DNA of 64,000 nt from Chryseobacterium oncorhynchi (GTDB lineage Bacteria; Bacteroidota; Bacteroidia; Flavobacteriales; Weeksellaceae). Of this stretch, positions 56,586-64,000 are shown piece after piece. Made by a program: the position numbers and the translations under genes. The DNA lies in contig NZ_PPEI02000002.1 in the NCBI RefSeq assembly GCF_002899895.1, positions 806,001-870,000 of the forward strand. The letters run 5' to 3'. Position 1 is the first letter of the stretch. Every line of letters starts with the position of its first letter. The notes under the pieces were generated by a model. That model worked only from the letters and a program-made list of their open reading frames with translations. It did not search any database and was not told the origin of the DNA.

Positions 56586-57668
56586 TTAAAAAACCTCTAT
56601 TTTGTCTGCTTTTATGAAAGCTTCTTTACCGTTTTCACCTTTCAGTTTTATGGTAAAATAACTATTGGCCTCGTTTACTTTAATGACTATTTCAGCTTTG
56701 GTTGAATTGGGGTTATCACCAAATACGGTTTTAAATACTTCAAAGCTTGATTTTTCATTTAAATCACAATTGGCGCCATATTCTTTACCGTCAGCACCTA
56801 CAAAATCAAATACAATTCTTCTTGGTATTGCTCTTGGTTCGTTTTCGGCTAATGGCGCTTTAGCAGTATCAAACTGTTCTTTTTCTCCATTAACTGTGGA
56901 TAATTTCACATTGGCCAAAGGATTTAATTTAGCTTTCTCAGGAAATTCAAAAACGGGCTTCCAACTGTATCGTATTCTATAAGTATCCCAAAGACCGAAC
57001 GGAATTGGTTTTCCTTTATTTTCCTCTCTTACTTTTGCAGGAATAATCTGCTCCCGGGTATGAACCATATCCAGATAATCTTTTCTCCAAAAACGATTTT
57101 GATGACTGTCTAATTTTGCAATCTCAGACTCAGGGATTGTTACTTTTTTTCCTTGGTACCTACCTATTTCTTTTTGAACCCCAATGCCTTCAACCCAAAG
57201 AACGACCACTCCTCCGGGAGCTATTCCTACACAAATCGTTTTATAATTTAAATGTTCAATGTCCCCGCTTCCATTCGTTACTTTTACATCATACCCTTTT
57301 TTAAAATATTCTCTAATCTTATTGGTATCAATAGCTGCATCCACAAGATAGAACTGGTTTTCCAGATAAGACATCCAGATAAAATCGAGACGGGTAGGAA
57401 GGCTTTTAAAACCCTTTGACATTCCATTATTAACGCTTCCCCAAATATCATTTCCGGGAATCATTCCATCATCTAAACTCACCCATTCTCCTCCTTCACA
57501 ATCTATTCCTCCTTTATATACTTCCATCGGATATCCCAAAGATGCAGATCTCCCTTCAGACCATTCGTATTTTATCATTGGTTCAGTTTTTTTCTGGTCT
57601 TTTTTTTCCTGACACGAGATCTGAGCAAAGAACAAAAAGCCTAATAGATATTTTATTATTTTATTCAT
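56586..57668 (-). CDS. DUF2931 family lipoprotein, probable Tle1 immunity
   Basis: 360 residues. Signal MNKIIKYLLGFLFFAQISC with lipobox Cys19, then QEKKDQKK. The rest carries YEWSEGRSASLGYPMEVYKGG, WGSVNNGMSKGFKSLPTRLDFIWMSYLENQFYLVDAAID, and IPFGLWDTYRIRYSWKPVFEF, matching DUF2931, a family that includes lipoprotein inhibitors of Tle1 effectors. Gap of 10 bases to the lipase gene. The basic residues after Cys and absence of the surface signal suit a periplasm-facing anchor. Confidence 0.8.
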   Translation of the reverse strand: MNKIIKYLLGFLFFAQISCQEKKDQKKTEPMIKYEWSEGRSASLGYPMEVYKGGIDCEGGEWVSLDDGMIPGNDIWGSVNNGMSKGFKSLPTRLDFIWMSYLENQFYLVDAAIDTNKIREYFKKGYDVKVTNGSGDIEHLNYKTICVGIAPGGVVVLWVEGIGVQKEIGRYQGKKVTIPESEIAKLDSHQNRFWRKDYLDMVHTREQIIPAKVREENKGKPIPFGLWDTYRIRYSWKPVFEFPEKAKLNPLANVKLSTVNGEKEQFDTAKAPLAENEPRAIPRRIVFDFVGADGKEYGANCDLNEKSSFEVFKTVFGDNPNSTKAEIVIKVNEANSYFTIKLKGENGKEAFIKADKIEVF

Positions 57669-57726
57669 TATTAACGTATTGCAACCATTTATTTAAAATG
57701 ATATACAATTATTTTTATCTGTTTAT

Positions 57727-59586
57727 TTATCCCTTATTCACCTTGGCATCTATTTTACCGAGCATTTTAGCAACACCGGAGCTTTGCAATAGAATATCTC
57801 CATTTTTAGCTTTATGGGTTGTGGTAGAAGTAGTTTCTTTTAAATCACCTGTTATATTAACTGTTTTATTTTCATTAACAGTCTGCTTATAATTTTTTGA
57901 AGCGAACTTATGATTATTGATGATATTAATAGCGTTGTCATTTCCTACACTGGTTTTCATGTCATTCCCTACATTAATGGCAAGATTTTCTCCTACATTG
58001 AAAGTCATATTTTTAGGGGCTGTCACGGTAATATTTCCCTTTCCATCCATAAAATAATTGTTTCCGCTTGGGTCAATAATAGTGACACTTCCCTCTGCAT
58101 CATTCATTAAAACTCGGATTCCGCTTCTGGTTTGAATGGATTTCAAATGATTATCCATTCCGCCTCCAAGAGCCGTTCCGCCATGAAACATTCCTCCCAT
58201 TACAAAAGGGCGATCCGGATGATTGTGTACAAAGCCTACCATCACCTGATCCCCAACCTCTGGTATGGCTACATATCCTCTGTTTTGAGTAATCTGATCT
58301 GTACCTCCCGCATCGGGAGACATCATTCGAATAAAATTGGTTGTATCATGCAGCTGCCAGTCGAATCTTACCGTAATTCTGCCCTGTCCAAGCGGATCTG
58401 TATTGGATATTACCGTTGCAATCTGTGGTTCTGCAATAGGAACAATAAAATCAGGTGTTGGAATATATCCTGTATCTGAGGCAATGGCTTCAAATCTACC
58501 TTTATAACGACCTAAAGCATCCACTTCATGAATCACCTCTGTCATCATCAGTTTGGTAAAATAAGAAGTTTTATTACTATCAGTTTGTCGCATATTGATA
58601 TCTGCCACGCATCCCGGATATAAAAAAGGAATAGTTGTACCTCCTGAAACAGTAAATACATCCACGGCTTTACTTCCTGCAGTACTGGTTTGGGAAATCA
58701 CTACATCCATATCAGTTGCCGCCTTTATTGGAGCAACTTGCAATGATGGGGTTTTAAATATTTTATCATTATTCTTATACGCTGTTTTTGCAAGATTTCC
58801 TACATGTTTAATAGGCGTTTCTCCAGAGGCAAGCTTAGCATTTGAACTGCTGTTATATCCGTAAAAATTGGGTTTAATATGAACCGCTTTCAATTCAACA
58901 TTAACATCGGAAACATTACTCCCGTAGATCAGTTCCAAAGCTTTATCCTGAGGCGGCATATTTCCAAAGTGAAGAACTTCACCATCATAATAAAACTGCT
59001 CACCATAGGCCTCTGCCATTCTACAGAGATAATTGTAATGGGTTTCGTTATACTGAGAGCTGTAAAGGATTTGAGAGGATGCCTTAGCATTGATTTTCAC
59101 ATCAAACTTACTGCTTTCAATTCCTTGCTTAATGACATTCGTGGCAATAATCCCCATATTAACGGGCTGATCTCCGCCAAAACTTTGGGTATGAGGAGCT
59201 GCATCCAATAGCATTGTAGGACTATATCCTTTCAAGACAATGTTTCCAAGGCTGTGATTTTCCTGACTGAATCCCACTTTTGTAATGACGCCCACAAAGG
59301 TTCTTTCCGGACTCCCTTCTACATCTTTATATTTGAAAACTACAGTTAAACGTTTTCCTAAAAACTGCTGAGCCTCTTCCAGATCATGGTTTTGTACTCC
59401 GTCTAAGGTATCATGTGCTAATGTAAGTTCAAAATTATGGTGTTTTTTTACACTTTGCTCCAGACGAAAATGCTTAAAATGCTTAATCATCTTGCCTTCA
59501 ATCACAATATCCAGCTTCACCACACGGTTGATTCCAGGAATATGATTCTCCGAAATCTTTTCGGAATTCGAGGTATTATTATTCAT
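57727..59586 (-). CDS. vgrG: type VI secretion tip protein VgrG (TssI)
   Basis: 619 residues. The gp27-like base (RVVKLDIVIEGKMIKHFKHFRLEQSVKKHHNFELTLAHDTLDG), the OB-fold (PEVGDQVMVGFVHNHPDRPFVMGGMFHG), and the repeat-rich needle (TAPKNMTFNVGENLAINVGNDMKTSVGNDNAINIINNH). It trims the Hcp tube and carries PAAR-tipped effectors. No C-terminal toxin extension. First gene after hcp in the island; the rest of the sheath and baseplate genes are not in the window. Confidence 0.95.
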   Translation of the reverse strand: MNNNTSNSEKISENHIPGINRVVKLDIVIEGKMIKHFKHFRLEQSVKKHHNFELTLAHDTLDGVQNHDLEEAQQFLGKRLTVVFKYKDVEGSPERTFVGVITKVGFSQENHSLGNIVLKGYSPTMLLDAAPHTQSFGGDQPVNMGIIATNVIKQGIESSKFDVKINAKASSQILYSSQYNETHYNYLCRMAEAYGEQFYYDGEVLHFGNMPPQDKALELIYGSNVSDVNVELKAVHIKPNFYGYNSSSNAKLASGETPIKHVGNLAKTAYKNNDKIFKTPSLQVAPIKAATDMDVVISQTSTAGSKAVDVFTVSGGTTIPFLYPGCVADINMRQTDSNKTSYFTKLMMTEVIHEVDALGRYKGRFEAIASDTGYIPTPDFIVPIAEPQIATVISNTDPLGQGRITVRFDWQLHDTTNFIRMMSPDAGGTDQITQNRGYVAIPEVGDQVMVGFVHNHPDRPFVMGGMFHGGTALGGGMDNHLKSIQTRSGIRVLMNDAEGSVTIIDPSGNNYFMDGKGNITVTAPKNMTFNVGENLAINVGNDMKTSVGNDNAINIINNHKFASKNYKQTVNENKTVNITGDLKETTSTTTHKAKNGDILLQSSGVAKMLGKIDAKVNKG

Positions 59587-59851
59587 ATTATGTAAAGTGT
59601 TTTTGGCGGGCCGTTAGTTTTTGAAAAAAAATCTAAAAACAAACAACCTTTATCTAAAATTATAAATTTATCACAACATAAAACCTGTTTCTATTAATTT
59701 AATCTTTAAAATCATGATAATTTCATAAAAAAATTCATCAGTGTATTCAATATTCTGACAAAACGATTTGAGACGAAAAAACAGAATAATATTCTTTATC
59801 TCGGAATACCATTCTGTTTTTATATTGATTTAATTTTAAGAAATCAGATTC

Positions 59852-60259
59852 TTATGCTGAAGGCCAAGCTCCATCATAAGCAGAGTTTCCTAGATCAATT
59901 TGTTCAGCACTGATAACAAAGCTGATGTACATACTGTTTTCATCCACTGCATCGAAGTCTACTTCATGCTGGATTACATAACCGTTTTGCCATTTCAATG
60001 TTGTTAATGTTCCCTCCTCGTGAGATTTGTTGAATGTTACTTCACCCACGGTAGGCTTGTACTTTCCGTTGAGAAGGCTTTCCAGAATATCAGATTTTTC
60101 TGTAGCTTCTACGGTGATCTTGATAAGAGCGTTGGAAGGATCAGATGCTACACGTCCTGAAACGTCTGTAGCTCTTGATACGCTGTAATTAAGCTTTAAT
60201 AACTTTTGTCCTTCTCCGTTGTTGAATTTTAAAATTCCTCTTGAATTTCTTTCTGCCAT
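59852..60259 (-). CDS. tssD: type VI secretion system tube protein TssD (Hcp)
   Basis: 135 residues matching the Bacteroidetes T6SS-iii TssD group: AERNSRGILKFNNGEGQKLLKLNYSVSRATDVSGRVASDPSNALIKITVEATEKSDILESLLNGKYKPTVGEVTFNKSHEEGTLTTLKWQNGYVIQHE. Forms the hexameric inner tube. Its own promoter (TATCTTTG) lies upstream; 265 bases of spacer separate it from vgrG. Confidence 0.95.
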   Translation of the reverse strand: MAERNSRGILKFNNGEGQKLLKLNYSVSRATDVSGRVASDPSNALIKITVEATEKSDILESLLNGKYKPTVGEVTFNKSHEEGTLTTLKWQNGYVIQHEVDFDAVDENSMYISFVISAEQIDLGNSAYDGAWPSA

Positions 60260-60311
60260 GATCGTAAATTTTAATCGTTAATATTTTGTGATTTGTTGTT
60301 TTCTATATCAC

Positions 60312-60319
60312 CAAAGATA
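60312..60319 (-). promoter_or_regulatory. -7 element of hcp
   Basis: Minus-strand TATCTTTG, 52 bases before the ATG. Confidence 0.5.
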
Positions 60320-60494
60320 GAAGTAAATGCAATAACAAAATAACATCTTATTGGAAATTTGAAAAAGTGTCGTATTTCTACTACTAACAGTTGTTAGGCT
60401 ATATAACCTCTGTAAATCAAAAGATTACCTGATTAAACATTTCTAAAACAGAGATGAATAGGGATATTTTAATTGATGATTTGTATCAAAAGAA

Positions 60495-61190
60495 TTAAGA
60501 TATATTTACCCCAAAAAGACGACCAACCACTGCTGTAATTCCCATGGCTATGGTTCCCCAAAAGCAAATCCTCAGAACGGCAACTTTTATTCCCGCACCT
60601 CCGGTCTTAGCTGAAATTGCACCCAAAAGCATCAGAAATACGATGGAAAATCCATACTGAAAATAAACCATTTGCTTAATGGGGGCGAAAAGAGAAACGG
60701 TAAACGGCAATAATGCTCCTACTGCAAATGAACCAAATGAAGCCATAGCAGCTTGTAAGGGTTTTGCCTGGGTAATTTCATTAATGCCCAGTTCATCTCG
60801 GGCGTGTGCTCCCAATGCATCGTGTTCTGTAAGTTCAGTAGCCACCTGCATCGCCGTTTCTTTTGTACATCCTCTTTTCTCATAAATTTTGGCAAGTTCT
60901 CGAAGTTCAAATTCCGGCATTTCTTCCAGTTCTCTTTTTTCCCGCATTAAATCAGCCTTTTCTGTATCTTCTTGTGAACTAACGGAAACATATTCACCAG
61001 CAGCCATAGACATTGCTCCGGCAATCATTCCGGCTAAAGCAGCAAGAATAATGATATCCCGTTCAGGTTGTGCCGCGGCTACTCCAATAACAATACTGGT
61101 TGTGGATAATAGCCCGTCATTAGCTCCTAATACTGCGGCCCGAAGCCAACCTACTCTATTTACATAATGTTTTTCAAGTTGATGATGCAT
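60495..61190 (-). CDS. VIT1/CCC1 family transporter
   Basis: 231 residues. HHQLEKHYVNRVGWLRAAVLGANDGLLSTTSIVIGVAAA and GMIAGAMSMAAGEYVSVSSQEDTEKADLMREKRELEEMPEFELRELAKIYEKRG are the helix 1-2 and cytoplasmic-loop signatures of the family (VIT1). Five helices. Members export or sequester Fe2+/Mn2+. Lone gene. Confidence 0.9.
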   Translation of the reverse strand: MHHQLEKHYVNRVGWLRAAVLGANDGLLSTTSIVIGVAAAQPERDIIILAALAGMIAGAMSMAAGEYVSVSSQEDTEKADLMREKRELEEMPEFELRELAKIYEKRGCTKETAMQVATELTEHDALGAHARDELGINEITQAKPLQAAMASFGSFAVGALLPFTVSLFAPIKQMVYFQYGFSIVFLMLLGAISAKTGGAGIKVAVLRICFWGTIAMGITAVVGRLFGVNIS

Positions 61191-61542
61191 ATAAGAATAT
61201 TTCTGTGATTGATTGTTTAATTAATAGGAATAAAGAAATTGAGTTTTAAAAGAGAAGAACTTAAAGTTAGTTCTACACTATTGAATTTTGATCTTCCCTT
61301 GTTTAGCTAACTTCATTTTTTCATTCTAAACTCAGGTTAAAGTTATAAAATGTTTCTTCAAGAATCATTTTAAATTATACGATATATAAACCTCATTTAT
61401 TAAAAATATCCCCGGCCAGAAACATGGAAAATATTATTTTAAAATGTTATAAAACAGGCTATAAGGCTTTCAAAACCGTGCTATCTTAATCAACAGTTCC
61501 TATTTTCTTATATTTGCACCCGTAAATCCAACAACACTATCA
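61191..61542. other. AT-rich spacer with lgt promoter
   Basis: 352 bases. The -7 element TATATTTG (61509-61516) lies 26 bases before the lgt ATG. No ORF, hairpin or repeat otherwise. Confidence 0.5.
61509..61516 (+). promoter_or_regulatory. -7 element of lgt
   Basis: TATATTTG, exact TAnnTTTG match. No clear -33 seen. Confidence 0.5.
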
Positions 61543-62379
61543 ATGAATTTATTATACATCGATTGGAATGTCAATCCTGAAATCTTTAATATTTTAGGAA
61601 TTCCTGTAAAATACTATGGTCTATTATTTCTTGCAGGATTAGTTCTGTGCTTTAATATTTTGAAAAGTATTTATAAAAAAGAAAATTTAAGCATGCAAGC
61701 CCATGAATCCTTATTTTCATATGCTCTTATCGGGATTTTGGTAGGAGCCAGACTGGGTCACTGTATCTTTTATGATTTTGATTATTACTCTCAGCATATC
61801 CTTGAAATTTTCTTACCTATCCAGAAAGGGCCGGACGGGGTATATCACTTTGTCGGATTTGCAGGATTAGCAAGCCATGGTGGTGGTATCGGACTTGTAA
61901 TAATGCTCTTATTATATTCCAGAAAATTCTCTATACCTTTTATGAAAGTTTTGGATGCCATAGCCATTGTGCTTCCATTAGGAGGTGTTTTTATCAGGCT
62001 GGCCAATCTTATGAACTCTGAGATTATTGGTACGCCTACCAATGTGCCATGGGCTTTTATCTTCCGACAGGTAGATGATCTTCCAAGACATCCCGCACAG
62101 CTTTATGAAGCAATCTCTTATTTTGTAATTTTCCTTTTAATTTATTTCATTTACAAGAAAGATATATTTAAGATCGGGAAAGGATTCTATTTTGGAATCA
62201 GTATTCTTTTAATCTTTATCATGAGAATTCTGATTGAATTCATCAAGGTAGATCAGGTTGAATTTGAACATGGAATGAGCATGAATATGGGACAACTTCT
62301 AAGTATTCCATTTGTTCTTCTAGGTTTATTTTTTATTGGAAAAAGTATACTGGAAAAGTCCAAAATGAAAACTTCATAA
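61543..62379 (+). CDS. lgt: prolipoprotein diacylglyceryl transferase
   Basis: 278 residues with about seven helices. VGARLGHCIFYD, GFAGLASHGGGIGLVI and RLANLMNSEIIGTPTNVPWAFIF correspond to the Lgt signature, and HPAQLYEAISYF to the later conserved motif. It transfers diacylglycerol from phosphatidylglycerol to the lipobox cysteine of prolipoproteins in the inner membrane. It would modify the several lipoproteins predicted in this window. Terminator shared with the SDR gene follows. Confidence 0.95.
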   Translation: MNLLYIDWNVNPEIFNILGIPVKYYGLLFLAGLVLCFNILKSIYKKENLSMQAHESLFSYALIGILVGARLGHCIFYDFDYYSQHILEIFLPIQKGPDGVYHFVGFAGLASHGGGIGLVIMLLLYSRKFSIPFMKVLDAIAIVLPLGGVFIRLANLMNSEIIGTPTNVPWAFIFRQVDDLPRHPAQLYEAISYFVIFLLIYFIYKKDIFKIGKGFYFGISILLIFIMRILIEFIKVDQVEFEHGMSMNMGQLLSIPFVLLGLFFIGKSILEKSKMKTS

Positions 62380-62399
62380 TCTTTAGATACAAATAAGAA

Positions 62400-62437
62400 T
62401 AGCCCACTGAAAATGATTTTCAGTGGGCTATTTTTTT
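62400..62437. terminator. bidirectional terminator between lgt and the SDR gene
   Basis: TAGCCCACTGAAAAT-G-ATTTTCAGTGGGCTA near-perfect palindrome with T run. Confidence 0.85.
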
Positions 62438-62451
62438 AAGTTTAATTTAAA

Positions 62452-63207
62452 TTATCTTGTTGTATAACCTCCATTGGCAAAAATAGTCTGCCCAGTGATC
62501 CACCAACCTTCTGTTACCAAGAACTCTACCAGTGGAGCAATATCTTTAATATCGGTAAGCCCTCCTAATGCAGATGCTGACTTATGATAGGCCACTGCAT
62601 CGTCTGTTTCCTGTCCGTAGAAAAAAGGAGTATCCATTGGGCCGGGAGCAACTGCTGTTACAGAAATTCCTCTTGCTCCAAATTCTTTAGAAGCTGCTCT
62701 GGTAAAATGCTCCACAGGTGCCTTTGCTCCTGCATAAGTAGAATACAATCCTGTATAAGCAGCCAATAATGAAGTAACAATCGTACAGATCTTCCCATGG
62801 TCGTTCAATTTTTTACCGGCTTCCTGTAAAAAGAAATAGGCAGATTTTGAATTCACATTGAACATGGTATCATATTCTTCTTCTGTAGTTTCTGAGAATG
62901 TTTTTTTCAATACCATTCCTACTGTATTAATGGCAATATCTACTCCTCCAAAACGAGAAATTGCTTCATCAAAAAATTGAGTGATATTGTTTACTTTGGT
63001 CAGATCTCCCTGAAACAGGAATGCTTCAGCTCCTAACGCCTGAACTTCAGCCAGTGTTTTTTCACTTTCAATTCGGGAGCTTTCACTATTGTAGTGTATG
63101 GCCAGTTTCGCTCCTTTTGCAGCAAAATCTTTACTCAATAATCCCCCTAAGTTTTTACCGCCACCGGCTATTAAAACAACTTTTCCCTTTACATCTTGTG
63201 TTGACAT
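62452..63207 (-). CDS. short-chain dehydrogenase/reductase
   Basis: 251 residues. Cofactor loop LIAGGGKNLGGLLSKDFA, NTVG (active-site asparagine strand INTVGMV), catalytic YSTYAGAK (YxxxK with Tyr and Lys) and AVAPGPMDTPFF. Cytoplasmic NAD(P)-dependent oxidoreductase; substrate unknown. Lone gene. Confidence 0.9.
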   Translation of the reverse strand: MSTQDVKGKVVLIAGGGKNLGGLLSKDFAAKGAKLAIHYNSESSRIESEKTLAEVQALGAEAFLFQGDLTKVNNITQFFDEAISRFGGVDIAINTVGMVLKKTFSETTEEEYDTMFNVNSKSAYFFLQEAGKKLNDHGKICTIVTSLLAAYTGLYSTYAGAKAPVEHFTRAASKEFGARGISVTAVAPGPMDTPFFYGQETDDAVAYHKSASALGGLTDIKDIAPLVEFLVTEGWWITGQTIFANGGYTTR

Positions 63208-63525
63208 TATTTTTATATTTTAAATGTTATTGAGGCAAAGATGGATAATAAAAGTCATCTCAACATGGTGAATTTTTCGGAAGTTATCTTAAAATTCAAT
63301 GTCATCCATAATTAGAGTTAAAAAATTAAGTAAAAAAATATTAAACTTTATGCAAACGATCCATTTTCAATACAACACTATTTACCAGACAGATACAGGT
63401 AGATAGTAGGTTTTTCTATTCAACGCTTGTTTTCTTTTTCTAACTTAAGTGAATTTTAGGCATAACATTTGATGCTCTCCCACCCGTATTAACACACACC
63501 ACTTCAATTTTAATATATTTTTTTA

Positions 63526-63550
63526 ATCCTCAGCTCCCTGAGGATTTTTT
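63526..63550 (+). terminator. orphan terminator
   Basis: ATCCTCAG-CTCC-CTGAGGAT followed by TTTTTT. It has no upstream plus-strand gene in the window, so a small RNA may end here. Confidence 0.65.
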
Positions 63551-63672
63551 ATCCCCTCTTGGTTTGGTTATATTCACTGTTATATTCCTACAGCAGCCTA
63601 TTTTAGCGAAATTCTGTTAAATCCATTTCTGATAATCAATCATTTAAAACTGTATTATTCGTTTTATTGTTG

Positions 63673-63680
63673 TATATTTG
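63673..63680 (+). promoter_or_regulatory. -7 element of the cold-shock-type gene
   Basis: TATATTTG, about 245 bases before the ATG at 63925. Confidence 0.5.
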
Positions 63681-63924
63681 TACATTAATAACTAAGTTAA
63701 TACTTTGTTTTCTGTAACGACCGGAATATATTTTATTCAGTCATTGCTTTTTGAGCAGTCCTATTTTTAACATCTTATTCTTCTACCAAGAACAATACTT
63801 GTCGGAATTTTACAGCTCCGTATGATTGGAAATCCCAGGACAGAAAACATCAGTGGACTTTAAGGTCTAAAGCAGACCAGTGTGAACAATACAATTTATA
63901 GAAACTAAATACTAAAAATAATTT

Positions 63925-64000
63925 ATGGCAGATTCTTTTTCTAAAAAGGAAAATTTCAAGAAAAAAATTCAAAAGCAAAAAGAAAAAGCGCTAAGACGCG
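63925..64000 (+). CDS. start of a probable cold-shock-domain protein (partial)
   Basis: 25 residues visible, beginning MADSFSKKENFKKKIQKQ and continuing very lysine-rich. In flavobacteria this N-terminus is typical of a cold-shock-domain protein with a basic N-terminal extension. The long structured leader fits cold-shock regulation. Runs off the window. Confidence 0.6.
   Translation, partial: MADSFSKKENFKKKIQKQKEKALRR

Larger units (their letters stand above)
63208..63924. other. 717-bp spacer with an orphan terminator and a long leader
   Basis: No coding gene. It holds a strong hairpin terminator at 63526-63550 not linked to any seen gene on the plus strand, and a TATATTTG -7 element at 63673-63680, so the csp-type message would have a leader near 235 bases. 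Confidence 0.5.

Noticed and set aside
42268-60300. Attachment-site repeat of the tRNA-Leu 3' end
   Set aside because: No second copy of GGTTCGATCCCGGTCC was noticed in the window, so island borders cannot be drawn.

Overview
The window looks like a chromosomal segment of a Flavobacteriia member, most likely Chryseobacterium or a close relative (inference). The DNA is AT-rich. Many genes are preceded by the Bacteroidetes -7 promoter element TAnnTTTG. Typical families of this group are present: TonB-dependent receptor, DUF1800/DUF1501 pair, T6SS-iii TssD and VgrG, and lipoproteins of the LSSC type. No rRNA or CRISPR is present. One normal tRNA (Leu-CAA) and one unusual tRNA-like RNA were found.

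Layout. 0-14 kb is mostly housekeeping: the 3' end of tyrA, a DUF2089/membrane protein/serine hydrolase cluster, L-serine dehydratase, ammonium transporter, two YceI paralogues, glucokinase, an OMP, and the DUF1800/DUF1501 pair. 14.6-19.7 kb holds a WYL regulator, a HopJ-domain protein, a divergent RtcB RNA ligase, a 100-nt tRNA-like RNA with an enlarged anticodon region, further structured RNA, and a 583-aa protein with a TerD-like C-terminal region. 21-23.6 kb is a cobT-cobS-cobC operon. 23.7-26.3 kb is a RlaP nucleotidyltransferase / R2K ATP-grasp / RlaP cassette, families linked to RNA repair. The rtcB gene and this cassette share the same operator-promoter arrangement (CTACGYAA-N4-ATTGCGCA, 10 bp, TACTTTGCA), so I infer one RNA-repair regulon split over two loci.

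27-42 kb is mainly core again: MarR plus TonB receptor, pnp with a hexapeptide-repeat tail, a sugar MFS transporter, rpsO, mgtE, a BtuF-like protein, fRMsr and an MBL-fold hydrolase. It also contains, between 35.9 and 36.7 kb, three tandem unannotated peptide genes. Each has a short leader ending in KGS and six cysteines in a C-C-CC-C-C order, as in inhibitor-cystine-knot peptides.

After tRNA-Leu (42.3 kb) the content becomes accessory up to about 60.3 kb: a transposase-like HTH pair, surface proteins, a TPR/AraC regulator and lipoproteins. It ends in a T6SS island read on the minus strand: hcp (tssD), vgrG, a DUF2931 lipoprotein (probable immunity), a Tle1-like DUF2235 lipase, a possible adaptor, and a PAAR-like protein with a probable peptidoglycan-hydrolase toxin domain. 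A secreted protein is translationally coupled to the last of these (candidate immunity). The window closes with VIT1, lgt, an SDR enzyme and the start of a cold-shock-type gene behind a long leader.

All family calls are from reading motifs by eye; no database search was run.
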